A DNA stretch of 64,000 bases from Bacillus canaveralius (GCF_002860125.1 NZ_PGVA01000003.1:1-64000), one strand, 5' to 3'. Positions 8,141 to 17,335 are shown, counted from the stretch's first letter. Notes: generated by a model from the sequence alone, not told the origin. Numbers and translations: made by a program.

Positions 8141-8497
8141 TCAATCCCCCAGTTCCAGTTGCAATTTCTCCAACCCTTTTTCTAAATCTAAAGCTGTGAG
8201 GACATCATCCAACCCAATCCCCAACTCTATCAGCGTAATAGCAACGGCAGGCTGTATTCCGGTAATGACAACTTTTGCACCCATTAGCTTGGACATGCTA
8301 ATGACATCTCCCAAAACCTTTGCAATAAACGAATCGATAAAATCGATCGAAGTAAGATCGATAACGACTCCGTTTGCGCTTGTTTCATGAATTTTGTGAA
8401 GCAAATCCTCTTGGAATTGGAGAGCGGTTTGGTCATCCAACTCCCATTGGATGGAGACTAATAGGCAATCATGCAATTTTAAAATAGGTATTCTCAC
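8141..8497 (-). CDS. rsbS: RsbS, stressosome scaffold STAS protein
   Basis: 118-residue single STAS domain. The serine phosphorylated by RsbT is in DSFIAKVLG. RsbS and RsbR paralogues form the large stressosome that sequesters RsbT. Its GTG start overlaps the rsbR stop (GTGA), with GGAGGGAG just upstream. Confidence 0.95.
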   Translation of the reverse strand: MRIPILKLHDCLLVSIQWELDDQTALQFQEDLLHKIHETSANGVVIDLTSIDFIDSFIAKVLGDVISMSKLMGAKVVITGIQPAVAITLIELGIGLDDVLTALDLEKGLEKLQLELGD

Positions 8498-9327
8498 TCT
8501 GCTCCCTCCACATTCACAATTTTGCGATTTGTAATTTCTAATGCCGCTTCAATTCCCTTTTTCAAGGTATTTTTCGTAGTAAATTGATTCAGTTCAATCC
8601 CTAAATTCACAATGGTTTGGGCAATTTCCGGACGAATTCCGACAAGCATGCATTTGGCCCCGACAAGACGGACAGCATCTGCCGCCTGGATAATATGATG
8701 CGCTACCATCGTATCAACAACCGGAACTCCTGTGATATCAATCAAAACAACTTCCGAACGGTGTTTAACAACCCCGCTCAACAGGTTTTCCATGATCTGC
8801 TTGGCCCGTTCTGTATCAATCGTACCAACGAGCGGCATCACCGTGATCTTTTCAAATACGGGAATTAACGGTGCGGATAACTCTTGCAACGCTATTTTTT
8901 GCAGGGAAACGGTTCTTTCCCAGGTAGTGGAATACATACTGACGATTTCATTTGTCATCGGTGTCAGCCATTTATCAAAATCATAAACTATATCCATCTG
9001 ATTATCCCGGGTTATCAGGCCTGCTTCTTGCATTCCTTCAAACACAATTTTCCCGAAAGTCTGTAAACCTTTTGTTACAAATGTTAATGGCCAGCCTAAC
9101 CGGACCACCTTTTCAGCAAAGTCAGACAGTTTTGCAATGAATTCTTCGTTCGAATCTGTTATGTTCGATACAATCAAATCAATAAATTCACGGCTTGTCC
9201 CAATAAACACCTGGTCGGACGCTACGCGAATAATGCGCTCATCGGCCTGTTCCCTAATCTCCTCGATCCAGTCCGTTAACATTGCTTCTCTATTGGTTTG
9301 AATGTAATCAACAATTTGTTTATTCAT
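8494..9327 (-). CDS. rsbR: RsbR, stressosome sensor/co-antagonist
   Basis: 277 residues from the ATG at 9327, chosen because GGGAGGG lies 9 bases upstream; a reading 9 codons longer lacks such a site. The N-terminal ~140 residues form the non-haem globin-like sensor domain and the C-terminal STAS domain follows. The two phosphorylated threonines expected of RsbR can be placed in GTIDTERAK and in [11 protein letters not shown]. First gene of the stress operon here. Confidence 0.95.
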   Translation of the reverse strand: MNKQIVDYIQTNREAMLTDWIEEIREQADERIIRVASDQVFIGTSREFIDLIVSNITDSNEEFIAKLSDFAEKVVRLGWPLTFVTKGLQTFGKIVFEGMQEAGLITRDNQMDIVYDFDKWLTPMTNEIVSMYSTTWERTVSLQKIALQELSAPLIPVFEKITVMPLVGTIDTERAKQIMENLLSGVVKHRSEVVLIDITGVPVVDTMVAHHIIQAADAVRLVGAKCMLVGIRPEIAQTIVNLGIELNQFTTKNTLKKGIEAALEITNRKIVNVEGAE

Positions 9328-9534
9328 TAAGCCGAACCCTCCCCATTCTATCACACAAAAATTAACCGTACCGTTTTCCTGTATGCTGTAAAGTAAATTT
9401 AAATTTGTAAACTAAATTAAATAATCCTTCTCGCGATTCCTTATAACTATTTAATGATAACAAATCCTCTTCGTCAAATTAAATACTACAGGAATGCAGG
9501 GATTTCCTGCAAACAAACAAACCTTTTTTGCACC

Positions 9535-9647
9535 TCTCATGACTAAAGTCATGAGATTCCAGCATACAGAACTGCAACGAACCCTTAAAACAAAATAAAA
9601 CACCCGCCATTCATCCCACGATTGATATCACGGGTGTTCTGGCGGGT
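9535..9647. other. Palindrome-rich remnant in the rsbR-ndoA gap, possibly an IS200/IS605-type end
   Basis: The 579-base gap 9328-9906 holds no gene. It contains a 10-bp palindrome (9535-9556, TCTCATGACT-AA-AGTCATGAGA), and an arm at 9599-9609 that can pair either with CGGGTGTT (9631-9638) or with TGGCGGGT (9640-9647), two mutually exclusive 8-bp stems. From memory, palindromes around GACTTTAGTC followed by GGGATGAATGGCGGG occur at ends of TnpB elements in Bacillaceae. No transposase is left, so this is inference. Confidence 0.3.
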
Positions 9648-9652
9648 TTCAT

Positions 9653-9688
9653 AAAAACAAAAAAGCAAGCTGCCCAAAACAGCCTGCT
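9653..9688 (-). terminator. Intrinsic terminator-like hairpin
   Basis: Minus-strand stem AGCAGGCTG / CAGCTTGCT (one G-U pair) followed by TTTTTTGTTTTT. It lies about 190 bases beyond the ndoA terminator, so it may end a short unannotated minus transcript or act as a backup. Confidence 0.6.
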
Positions 9689-9869
9689 ATGCAGAAAAAA
9701 CAAATCTTCATGATGATATATAAACAATATTGGCGGCTGTCCCCTGTAAATTTCTTCATAATCAAGCAAGCGTTTAGACCTGCGCGGGTCAACTTTTTAC
9801 AATCTCATCATATTATAACTTTATACACGTAAATTTCCGTCGCAACGGCGTTCGGCATGTCTTTTTTCA

Positions 9870-9898
9870 ATAAAAAACGCCCTTTCACCAAAGAGCGT
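9870..9898 (-). terminator. Terminator of ndoAI-ndoA
   Basis: Minus-strand stem ACGCTCTTT / AAAGGGCGT followed by TTTTTTATT, starting 9 bases after the ndoA stop. Confidence 0.8.
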
Positions 9899-9906
9899 GC
9901 TTGCAG

Positions 9907-10257
9907 TTAAAATTCGATGAGACCCAAACTTATCTGCAAGGCTTCATCCACTTTTTCCATCATTTCGTCATCGAGATGTGTAATCTTATCGGTTAACCGC
10001 TGTTTATCAATGGTACGAATCTGTTCTAATAGGATGACCGAGTCGCGTTCAAAACCATATCGTTTCGCATCAATTTCAACATGAGTAGGCAACTTTGCTT
10101 TTTGAATTTGTGCTGTGATTGCGGCTACAATTACTGTCGGACTAAACCGATTCCCGATGTCGTTTTGGATGACTAACACTGGACGGACTCCACCTTGTTC
10201 TGAACCAACAACTGGTGATAGGTCCGCGAAATATACGTCACCACGTTTGACAATCAA
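9907..10257 (-). CDS. ndoA: EndoA, MazF-type mRNA interferase toxin
   Basis: 116 residues, the exact length of B. subtilis EndoA. Family landmarks: [23 protein letters not shown] at the N terminus and [20 protein letters not shown] following. The family cleaves RNA at UACAU sites and is neutralised by EndoAI. It starts 4 bases after ndoAI and ends before a strong terminator. Position between alr and rsbR is conserved in Bacillus. Confidence 0.96.
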   Translation of the reverse strand: MIVKRGDVYFADLSPVVGSEQGGVRPVLVIQNDIGNRFSPTVIVAAITAQIQKAKLPTHVEIDAKRYGFERDSVILLEQIRTIDKQRLTDKITHLDDEMMEKVDEALQISLGLIEF

Positions 10258-10261
10258 GGGA

Positions 10262-10549
10262 TTACCCTCCGCTTACTAGACGTTCAACTGTGTGTTCTGC
10301 CTCATATTCTGCTTGGAATGCTTCAGATGCAATCGTCAAATTAATTTTGGCCATTTCCATATAGCCCCGTCTCATTGATTCACAAATTTGCCTTTTTTTT
10401 CGCTCACGTAAATACATTTTTGTAGCTTGGTAAATGAATTCACTTCGGTTTACATTTTCTTGTTTAACAAATCCATCTAATTCGGTTAAAAGATGTTGCG
10501 GCAATTTTACCATGATCTCTGTTGTTGCGCCGGATTCTGACACAAACAT
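10262..10549 (-). CDS. ndoAI: EndoAI antitoxin
   Basis: 95-residue ribbon-helix-helix antitoxin. The DNA-binding segment is [27 protein letters not shown], and the C-terminal half binds the toxin. A GGTGGAGGTG ribosome site precedes the start. The complex usually represses its own promoter. Confidence 0.94.
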   Translation of the reverse strand: MFVSESGATTEIMVKLPQHLLTELDGFVKQENVNRSEFIYQATKMYLRERKKRQICESMRRGYMEMAKINLTIASEAFQAEYEAEHTVERLVSGG

Positions 10550-10597
10550 ACACCTCCACCATCAACTACACATCATTTTGAGTCTCTACCATTTCTA

Positions 10598-10626
10598 ATA
10601 TTATCACTATTCAAGGCCCATGCAAA
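10598..10626 (-). promoter_or_regulatory. Sigma-A-like promoter of ndoAI-ndoA
   Basis: Minus strand TTTGCA, 17-base spacer, TAATAT, about 50 bases before the ndoAI start. Confidence 0.6.
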
Positions 10627-10782
10627 GACTATTCATTAATTCTTCTGTATTATCGTCCAAAAAAATCAACTTTTATGCATGAAGGCAAACCGAATCCTTC
10701 CTTCCAGCGCAAAATAACAACTAAAAAGGTCTGTCATCGGTTTTTTTCACTTTCTCATGGATTTGCTCCCGCCACTCCTATA

Positions 10783-11952
10783 CTATGTCAACAAAGGATT
10801 GTTTATGGCTAACATTTTTCCATTTTGTTTAAATATCCTCGGTACACGGTTTGAAATCATACAGGGAATTTCATAGTTAATCGTTTCCAGCTTGGAAGCA
10901 ATCTCATTTATGGAAATTGTTTCTGCTTTTTGTGAACCAATCAAGGTACAGTTTGTTCCGACTGGAACATAACTTGGTAGCTTGACCATGCATTGATCCA
11001 TACAAATCCGCCCAACAATTGGCACCCTCCTGCCCTCGACCAGGACGTCCTGTCCCTGAAGCTTTCGGATCCAGCCATCTGCATAACCGATCGGCAGTGT
11101 GCCGATCCATTCATCTTCTGCAGCTTCATATGTTGCACCGTAGCTGACCTTTTCACCTTTGTTGATTTTTTTTACATGGACAAGCCGCGAGTGTAATGAG
11201 AATGCTTCCTTTAATGCAATCGGCAACTGAGCTGCGATTTCGAGTGAGGGGGTTAATCCATACATGGCGATTCCAACGCGCACCGCATTAAAATGAGCTT
11301 CCGGAAACCTGATAGCTGCTGCACTGTTGCTGCTATGGATATAGCGGGGAAGGTTGTCAAGAACGCCGAGCAAATCATTGAAGCGCTCCAACTGCTCCCC
11401 AGAATACGAAAGGTCCAGCTCATCCGCGGTCGCAAAATGAGTATAAATACCTTCCATGCGAATTTGGCGATTATTCGTGATCGATGCTTCGAGCTTCCTA
11501 AGTTCATCCCTGGTACCGACGCCAATTCTATTCATTCCGGTATCCACTTTAATATGCACCGATATTTCCAGCTCCGGTTTTAAGATTCCCGCAGCCTTAA
11601 CAATCCACTCCTCTTGAAAAACGGTAAGCGTAAGATTTAACTCAGCTGCGACATTTATATCTTCCGGGCGGCTTGCACCGAGAACAAGAATCGGGGCTGT
11701 GATTCCTTTCCTCCTCAGTGCGATTGCTTCGTCCATAAACGCTACGGCCAGCATCGATGCACCGGCACGAAGGGCTGCTTCAGCGGTTTGAATGTCGCCG
11801 TGTCCATAGGCATTGGCCTTCACTACAGCAATCATTTCCACCTCGTTCGGCAGTAGTTTTTTTATTGACTTCAGATTATCTTCGATATGATTTAAGTCTA
11901 TCTCAACCCAGGTATCCCGATAAAAACTTCCTTGGTATTCCACCTGCTCCAC
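10783..11952 (-). CDS. alr: Alanine racemase
   Basis: 389 residues, fold-type III PLP enzyme giving D-alanine for peptidoglycan. The PLP lysine lies in AVVKANAYGHG near residue 45, and the second catalytic site is in the RICMDQCMVKL stretch (about residue 315), with SYGATYEA carrying the catalytic tyrosine of the other subunit. A GTG at 11952 follows AGGAGGAA closely; a second GTG three codons in is also possible. Transcribed from its own strong promoter, just upstream of the toxin-antitoxin pair. Confidence 0.95.
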   Translation of the reverse strand: MEQVEYQGSFYRDTWVEIDLNHIEDNLKSIKKLLPNEVEMIAVVKANAYGHGDIQTAEAALRAGASMLAVAFMDEAIALRRKGITAPILVLGASRPEDINVAAELNLTLTVFQEEWIVKAAGILKPELEISVHIKVDTGMNRIGVGTRDELRKLEASITNNRQIRMEGIYTHFATADELDLSYSGEQLERFNDLLGVLDNLPRYIHSSNSAAAIRFPEAHFNAVRVGIAMYGLTPSLEIAAQLPIALKEAFSLHSRLVHVKKINKGEKVSYGATYEAAEDEWIGTLPIGYADGWIRKLQGQDVLVEGRRVPIVGRICMDQCMVKLPSYVPVGTNCTLIGSQKAETISINEIASKLETINYEIPCMISNRVPRIFKQNGKMLAINNPLLT

Positions 11953-12007
11953 TTCCTCCTGAATCCGTTCAACGCTGTATATTTATCATAAAAAGCTACA
12001 TCCTTGA

Positions 12008-12036
12008 TTATTATGCTCAAGCACCTCTGATGTCAA
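12008..12036 (-). promoter_or_regulatory. Sigma-A promoter of alr
   Basis: Minus strand perfect TTGACA, 17-base spacer, TAATAA, about 56 bases before the alr start. The rest of the gap 11953-12347 holds a hairpin (12159-12189) and a repeat element (12203-12350). Confidence 0.75.
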
Positions 12037-12158
12037 ATGAAGAATTTACTATCCAGCGTCGTTCCTGGATTGCATTCCGCTTCCGGCAAGGCTCTTTAAA
12101 GCCAATCAGATTAGATCGCTTTCCCTGAAACTTAAAAACACGGCTCCAAATAGACGTA

Positions 12159-12189
12159 GAAAGCAGGCTACCAGTCGGAGCCTGCTTTC
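12159..12189 (-). terminator. Long hairpin downstream of ydcC
   Basis: Perfect 11-bp stem GAAAGCAGGCT / AGCCTGCTTTC with a 9-base loop. There is no clean U tract (minus side reads TACGTCTATTT), so termination is plausible but not certain. The repeat element at 12203-12350 now separates it from ydcC. Confidence 0.5.
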
Positions 12190-12202
12190 GCATGTTATTA
12201 TT

Positions 12203-12350
12203 TGAATTTCATAAAGCATTCCTTTAATAGAAAAACGAACGGTTATTTACGATTAAGATAGTATTATTCGGTATCCTGCGGCATACTACCGTTTATTAGA
12301 CAACTACATTCGTTTTTCAGTTTAGCCTATTATATTGTGAAATTCACTCA
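12203..12350 (-). repeat. MITE-like repeat, copy A
   Basis: About 148 bases bounded by inverted repeats related to TGAGTGAATTTCA. Its reverse complement aligns along its whole length with 22743-22892, by eye at about 80% identity. It has no coding capacity. Its right end supplies the TGA stop codon of ydcC (12348-12350). Confidence 0.8.
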
Positions 12351-13358
12351 TTTACTTACATTTCCTTGTACAGAACGGGCGATCATTACCAATTCTTCCT
12401 TCGTTAAATCGTTGGAAGCAACCATATAGTCGACCCCCTGTTGAGTCCATGTCACCATATTGTCAGCTAAAGCCCCAATCGTAAACCCTAAATCGACCGG
12501 CTCGCCATTCATCGTCATAGCCGAAGCAGTTGACTCCATCACTTCTGCTTTTTCTTGCACAAGCGTGAACGTTTTTTCATCGCCATAAGTTAAGACGACC
12601 CGTTTTCCATCCGCAGTTGCGATTTCCTTTTCATCTACCAGACTGGCACCAGGAATCTCTGCTGTTGGATATTTGACTGTAAATTCCATCTCATTTAGGT
12701 CAGCCATCACTGGCACTTCCAATTGGGCTCCGGTCATATTTTTCTTCATGTCAAAGTCGTTTTTGTCAAAAGTCACATCGAACTTAACATTGGAAAACTC
12801 CACTGTTACTAACGCTTTCCGGTCAGGATCCATTACTTTGACACTGACAGGGGCCAGGTCTTTGTTTAAGGTGATTTCCTGCAAAGGAAGCATTTTTTTA
12901 TTTTGGTAGCGTGTTTTTGTTTCAAACACATAACCTTCTTTCGTTGCTTTGAATTTTGCCTCATTGTCTTCAATAATGTCCGTAATTAAGGATTCATATA
13001 AATAGGCCTGGCTGCTATTTTGCGGCCATTCACTCTGGAAACGGAAGCTCTTATTAAGAGCAGGAGTCAGGACAAACACTCCTTCTTCGTTTCGGAGAAT
13101 CATCTGGCTTTGATCCTTCTGGGCATTTTTTAGATTTACCCGGTAGAAATCAGGTTGTTTATGCCAAATTTCAACATCATACTCCTGCGGCTCCTCCCCC
13201 ATTTGCAAGGTCATTTTTGCGTCAGCCTTGTAGCCTTTCATTTCCTCAAACTTGCCATTCAGTTCTTGAACAACATCCTCCTGAGTTTTTGAACCGCATG
13301 CAGATAAAACGAAAATAACCATTAGCCCGGCGAGAAGCAGCAACCATTTCTTCTTCAT
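12348..13358 (-). CDS. ydcC: LolA-like lipoprotein, YdcC family
   Basis: 336 residues with a lipoprotein signal peptide: MKKKWLLLLAGLMVIFVLSAC, lipobox LSAC and the lipidated Cys21. The rest is a beta-rich LolA-like fold (DVEIWHKQPDFYRVNL, LLPLQEITLNKDLAPVSV). B. subtilis YdcC is expressed in sporulation; its biochemical role is unknown. It lies between acpS and alr as in B. subtilis. The stop codon is provided by the adjacent repeat element, so the original C terminus may have differed slightly. Confidence 0.88.
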   Translation of the reverse strand: MKKKWLLLLAGLMVIFVLSACGSKTQEDVVQELNGKFEEMKGYKADAKMTLQMGEEPQEYDVEIWHKQPDFYRVNLKNAQKDQSQMILRNEEGVFVLTPALNKSFRFQSEWPQNSSQAYLYESLITDIIEDNEAKFKATKEGYVFETKTRYQNKKMLPLQEITLNKDLAPVSVKVMDPDRKALVTVEFSNVKFDVTFDKNDFDMKKNMTGAQLEVPVMADLNEMEFTVKYPTAEIPGASLVDEKEIATADGKRVVLTYGDEKTFTLVQEKAEVMESTASAMTMNGEPVDLGFTIGALADNMVTWTQQGVDYMVASNDLTKEELVMIARSVQGNVSK

Positions 13359-13576
13359 TTTTCCAACCCCTTTTGTCTCATTTCAACACGGTTACGGAGA
13401 GTAAAAGGATGATCAGACATTGACGCCAGAAACATTTTTCGGTCTGTTGGAGTGACCCTTTTAAAGGGCTTAACGCCAATGTTCCCGCCTTTTTGCCTTG
13501 TCTCTCCTGTTGCACACTATGAATATATGAGACAACCTTAATGAATATACCGGGCCGGATGACAAGCTTTTATTTT

Positions 13577-13936
13577 TTAGAAACTTTTTTCTAAGACCAC
13601 CTGGGCAACCGCATATTGACGGCTATGGGAGATCGACAAATGCGCACCTGTTTGCAAAGGCTTAATGAAAAACGGCTTTCCTTTCTCATCAGTTGCAACC
13701 TCGATGTCCAAAAAAGAAAGATCTTTCCCGATTCCGGTTCCTGCTGCTTTCGCAAAAGCCTCTTTCGCTGCAAATCTTCCTGCCAAATATTCGATTCTTC
13801 TGTTAGGAGAAAGCCGTTCAAATTGCTTAATTTCGGCATCTGTTAAAACTCGTTTAATAAATTTCGGCTGGGAAGAGACAATTTCAGAGATCCGCTCCAG
13901 CTCGACAATATCCACTCCAATGCCTGAAATCATCAT
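13577..13936 (-). CDS. acpS: Holo-[acyl-carrier-protein] synthase
   Basis: 119 residues, usual AcpS length. It moves 4'-phosphopantetheine from CoA to Ser of apo-ACP. Motifs: [12 protein letters not shown] at the N terminus with the metal-binding Asp, [16 protein letters not shown] in the middle (catalytic Glu/Lys), and [18 protein letters not shown] at the end. Order acpS-ydcC-alr is conserved in Bacillus. Confidence 0.96.
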   Translation of the reverse strand: MMISGIGVDIVELERISEIVSSQPKFIKRVLTDAEIKQFERLSPNRRIEYLAGRFAAKEAFAKAAGTGIGKDLSFLDIEVATDEKGKPFFIKPLQTGAHLSISHSRQYAVAQVVLEKSF

Positions 13937-14043
13937 TCATCATCCTTCTATTTCAATTTTTATTGCATAAACAATAGTACAAATAAGGTTTTCCGCTATC
14001 GATCCGGGATAGAATGTATGTATATAAATTCGGGGGGTTAATT

Positions 14044-14760
14044 ATGTTTACAAGAACAGAAAGCTTTCGGGAGTTTATCCGTTTTTACCCAGTTATCACC
14101 TTTATTCTCATTTTACACGCAATTCTCTATCTATTAACAGTTCTTCCTCTATTTCCCGGCATGCTTTTATTTGAACAATTGGCCGGAGTTAATCTATTTG
14201 TTTCAGAAGGACAATGGTGGCGCCTGCTTACACCTATTTTCATGCATGCCGGCTTTGCCCACGTCCTTTTCAACAGCTTTTCCCTTGTATTATTCGGACC
14301 GCCCCTCGAGCAAATGCTCGGCAAAATAAAGTTTATTCTTTTATACACGTTCAGCGGGATTCTTGCAAATGTGGCCACCTTTTTGTTGATGCCTTTAACA
14401 TATACACATGTTGGATCAAGTGGGGCTATTTTCGGTCTGTTCGGCTTTTATCTTGCGATGTTCACTTTTAGAAGGTACATGCTTTCCCGCCAAAATGCCC
14501 AAATTATTTTAACTATTTCTGTTATTGGAATCATCATGACGTTTATCCAGCCAAATATCAATATTACCGCACATATTTTCGGTCTTATAGCGGGATTTTT
14601 AATCGGGGCTTTCTCTTATACAGACTCAAAAAAAGACATTTATCATCAAGTGAGAGACAACAGTTCATGGCGGCCTGCTGGCAACCGAAAATCGTTCTGG
14701 CAGATGCTTCTTTGGGGAGGCGTCGCCTTGCTCGCTGTTCTTGGACTGATTAATAGGTGA
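14044..14760 (+). CDS. Rhomboid-family intramembrane serine protease
   Basis: 238 residues from the ATG at 14044 (preceded by GGGGGG; an earlier in-frame ATG lacks a ribosome site). Six hydrophobic segments. The catalytic serine is in VGSSGAIFGLFGF (about residue 132) and the catalytic histidine in ITAHIFGLIAG (about 182). Closest B. subtilis match by context is YdcA, next to acpS. It is divergent from acpS and ends before a shared terminator with ydbT. Confidence 0.9.
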   Translation: MFTRTESFREFIRFYPVITFILILHAILYLLTVLPLFPGMLLFEQLAGVNLFVSEGQWWRLLTPIFMHAGFAHVLFNSFSLVLFGPPLEQMLGKIKFILLYTFSGILANVATFLLMPLTYTHVGSSGAIFGLFGFYLAMFTFRRYMLSRQNAQIILTISVIGIIMTFIQPNINITAHIFGLIAGFLIGAFSYTDSKKDIYHQVRDNSSWRPAGNRKSFWQMLLWGGVALLAVLGLINR

Positions 14761-14770
14761 ATGAATTGCT

Positions 14771-14822
14771 GTTTATTTAGACAACTGCATTCATTTTTGG
14801 GTTTAACTGCGAATTTACTGAG
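14771..14822 (+). repeat. MITE-like repeat, partial copy C
   Basis: GTTTATTTAGACAACTGCAT and the following ~30 bases match the right half of copy A (12285-12350 region). Only about half the element is recognisable here, just downstream of the rhomboid gene. Confidence 0.55.
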
Positions 14823-14842
14823 GTAAGTAAGCCAAAACGCGA

Positions 14843-14884
14843 AAAAGCATCCCTGTACGAAAGGTTTGACAGGGATGCTTTTAT
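14843..14884. terminator. Bidirectional terminator, rhomboid gene / ydbT
   Basis: Perfect 14-bp stem AAAAGCATCCCTGT / ACAGGGATGCTTTT with a 12-base loop. A and T tracts allow use in both directions between the convergent genes. Confidence 0.9.
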
Positions 14885-14904
14885 TTATGCAATCATAGTT
14901 TTAT

Positions 14905-16338
14905 TCAATCTGTTCCGGAATACCATTTATATATTTGAATTGCATCGTTTCTTTCGATGTCAATGACTTTCCCGCCGCCGGCACCAATTCCCGACATGAC
15001 GAACGCTTCAACTGTTGCCAAGTCTTTGTTCTTTTGAAAATAGCTTTCTTGATTGCTCAAAGACTGGATTTTTATTTTTCTCATATACACAGTGTTTTTA
15101 ACAATCCCCCGGTATCTGAGCGCAAGCTGCTGATTGTCAAGATTCCAGCCGGCATCTTTATACATTAACAGCGACCAGATCACTGCTGCAATAAAAAGCA
15201 GCAGGGATAAATATCCCCACGGACGAAAGAAGACAGCCGGCACAACAGCGAACGGGAAAGCAATTAGCAATCCTCTCGTCACATATCGTACTTTCGCCCT
15301 AAGCGGTGCCGGGACAAAACATGTTTCAAGCTGATAGTCATTCAAAACATTTTGCAAAAGATCGCCGATCTTATTTTTTCTGATCATCGGCAGCAACAAA
15401 ACCTGCGATTGATCGCCTTTTTCGAATGAGCCTCCGGCGCTTTCCAATGATACAGCAGCATAACCAAACGGCTGCCTGATCAAGTTTTCGCTAATTCTCA
15501 TTGCCTGAATCCGCTTCAACGGAATCGTCGTCTGGCGTTTTTCCAAAAGGCCCCTTGAGATGACTAAATCATTGTTAATTCTTTTTACTGTAAAATCTGC
15601 ATATTTAAGCATCGTCCCTATTAAGGCAATCACCCAGGCAATGAAAAACCCGATGAACACCAGTGTACTTACAAAAACAATCCCGCTTCCGATCAATCTT
15701 TCAAATCCTGTGAACAATCGCCGATAAGGGATAAGCTCATCAAATTGAAAAAAGAACGCGATCACGGCAGAAATGACTACCCCAACACCTCCGGAAGTAG
15801 AAGCAAGCAGAAGCAGTTCAGGAGCAGATATTTTATAAATGAGTTCTTCTTCCGTTTCATTAAGTATTTCGACAGGAATGCGGTGATTGTTTTTTGCGGA
15901 GGTCAAGATCTGTTGAATAGCATCTGCCTCTGCTTTTGTAATCGCAGTTAAAACAGCCTCCGCCTCGTTCAATCCAAGTCCGCCTGCTGTTTCCACTTTT
16001 ACTTTCACAAGCCCGAACGGACGATGGAAAATTCCTTCTGAATAGTCAAGGCTTTGAATTCGTTCAAAAGGAATATAGCGTTTCTTTCTAATGACGATTC
16101 CGTATTCGATCCTCAATTCACCGACTTCAACGCGGTAAGTAAACCTCAGCCAGGAGAGCACGCCTCCTACAAGGATAAATAGCACTGTTCCAATTGAAAT
16201 CAACCAGAAAACCCAATCAGCGCCTGTTCCATTTCCGCCCCAGAAAACGAAAATGATAAACGGGAAGAACAGTTCCTTCACATGCCTGGCAAAATTATAA
16301 AGTGTAGAGATCGGGTGCAGGCGTTTTGCTTCAGACAT
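14905..16338 (-). CDS. ydbT: PH-domain membrane protein, YdbT family
   Basis: 477 residues. Three bacterial PH-like (bPH2/DUF304) domains alternate with pairs of membrane helices; the repeated signatures are RKKRYIPFERIQSLDYSEGI, KRQTTIPLKRIQAMRISENLIRQPFG and YMRKIKIQSLSNQESYF. The chosen ATG at 16338 overlaps the ydbS stop (ATGTCTGA), implying coupled translation. B. subtilis YdbST has been linked to protection against bacteriocins; that role is not proven from this sequence. Confidence 0.88.
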   Translation of the reverse strand: MSEAKRLHPISTLYNFARHVKELFFPFIIFVFWGGNGTGADWVFWLISIGTVLFILVGGVLSWLRFTYRVEVGELRIEYGIVIRKKRYIPFERIQSLDYSEGIFHRPFGLVKVKVETAGGLGLNEAEAVLTAITKAEADAIQQILTSAKNNHRIPVEILNETEEELIYKISAPELLLLASTSGGVGVVISAVIAFFFQFDELIPYRRLFTGFERLIGSGIVFVSTLVFIGFFIAWVIALIGTMLKYADFTVKRINNDLVISRGLLEKRQTTIPLKRIQAMRISENLIRQPFGYAAVSLESAGGSFEKGDQSQVLLLPMIRKNKIGDLLQNVLNDYQLETCFVPAPLRAKVRYVTRGLLIAFPFAVVPAVFFRPWGYLSLLLFIAAVIWSLLMYKDAGWNLDNQQLALRYRGIVKNTVYMRKIKIQSLSNQESYFQKNKDLATVEAFVMSGIGAGGGKVIDIERNDAIQIYKWYSGTD

Positions 16339-16810
16339 CCTCATCCGCCACCCTTGCCAGTTTTGAAATAAAGACACGAAGTTCATCCGCTTCCGCAACA
16401 TCGACGGCAGGAATTTCATGTACAGTCGCCGCAGTTGAGATCGCGACTGTCGCCAGACTGTATTTTCTCAATAAAGGTCCCTGCCGGGTGTCAACATGCT
16501 GAACCCGAATCATCGGCACAAGCGTCCTCTTAATAATAAATATCCCCTGCTGGAGTTCGATCTCTTGTTCTCTAACCTCGTAGCGCCACCGCTTCCAGCG
16601 AAGGGAAGGAAACAAATAAACATAAAGATAGCTGTAGCCAAGCATAATCACGACAGTCAATCCAATGATCCAGCTCGGCCAGGAAAAAACAATCGATAAA
16701 ATAATCAGCGCGGCTCCAACCAGGCCAATAATAACAGACTGGATTGTACCTGATATCCTCCACACTTTTAACGCCCGTTCAGAAATTCTCGTTTGCGGTT
16801 CCATTATCAC
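16331..16810 (-). CDS. ydbS: PH-domain membrane protein, YdbS family
   Basis: 159 residues: a short N-terminal tail, two membrane helices (about residues 25-70), then one bPH2 domain with IKRTLVPMIRVQHVDTRQGPLLRKYSLATV. The GTG at 16810 has AGGAGG 8 bases upstream, which favours it over the ATG two codons later. Forms an operon with ydbT. Confidence 0.88.
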   Translation of the reverse strand: MIMEPQTRISERALKVWRISGTIQSVIIGLVGAALIILSIVFSWPSWIIGLTVVIMLGYSYLYVYLFPSLRWKRWRYEVREQEIELQQGIFIIKRTLVPMIRVQHVDTRQGPLLRKYSLATVAISTAATVHEIPAVDVAEADELRVFISKLARVADEDV

Positions 16811-16935
16811 GCCAGTATCCTCCTGCGTTTTCCTTGGTATATCCCCTTTAAGTATACATGAATGTCATACATTTGAAGAAGATGCTATTACTTTTACGCA
16901 GAAGCCAAGCTAAAAGTTTTATAAAAAGCAAATCC

Positions 16936-17335
16936 TCACGGCATCCGAAAGCTTGCTTCATTGATCAATTCTACTCCGGGTACCCGCTTAATCTGCCTCA
17001 TCAGCTGAAAAAGCGCTTCATCCTTCTTTTTCGCTTCAATCATACAGTAAATTTCCGGAACGGAGCCTTTGATCGTCTTTAAAAACGTCAAAAACATCTC
17101 CACATCGATATAATCTCTATGTGCCCGAAAATCTTTTTCGAATCTCGGGCTGGAAATGTGCATTTTAATCGGCAAACTGGAATCACCCCATGTTGAAACA
17201 ACCCGTTCCCATGCGCCTTCCCAATTGCCAGCCCCTTGATTGGCAAGATGATGGTGTAGTCGAAAACAAGCGGAATCCCGAGCCCCGATAAAAGCTTGAA
17301 AGAATGACTTAATGATTGAGCGGAAATTTGCTTTT
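16936..17335 (-). pseudogene. uvsE: Decayed UV DNA damage endonuclease (UvsE) fragment
   Basis: The C-terminal part of UvsE is legible in two frames. Upstream reads SFKLLSGLGIPLVFDY; a one-base shift at about 17255-17262 then restores HHLANQGAGNWEGAWERVV, followed by the family motif KMHISSPRFEKDFRAHRDYI. FKLLS runs straight into GLGIPL, so an internal block is missing, and the N-terminal half is gone. The remnant sits directly after the cshA terminator. The intact enzyme nicks 5' of UV photoproducts. Confidence 0.85.

Noticed and set aside
11757-12128. Plus-strand 123-codon ORF across the alr start and promoter
   Set aside because: It overlaps the alr coding start on the other strand and has no family resemblance.
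13400-13500. Imperfect long stem (ACATTGACGC / ACGCCAATGT) between ydcC and acpS
   Set aside because: Two mismatches and no U tract; not a convincing terminator or riboswitch.
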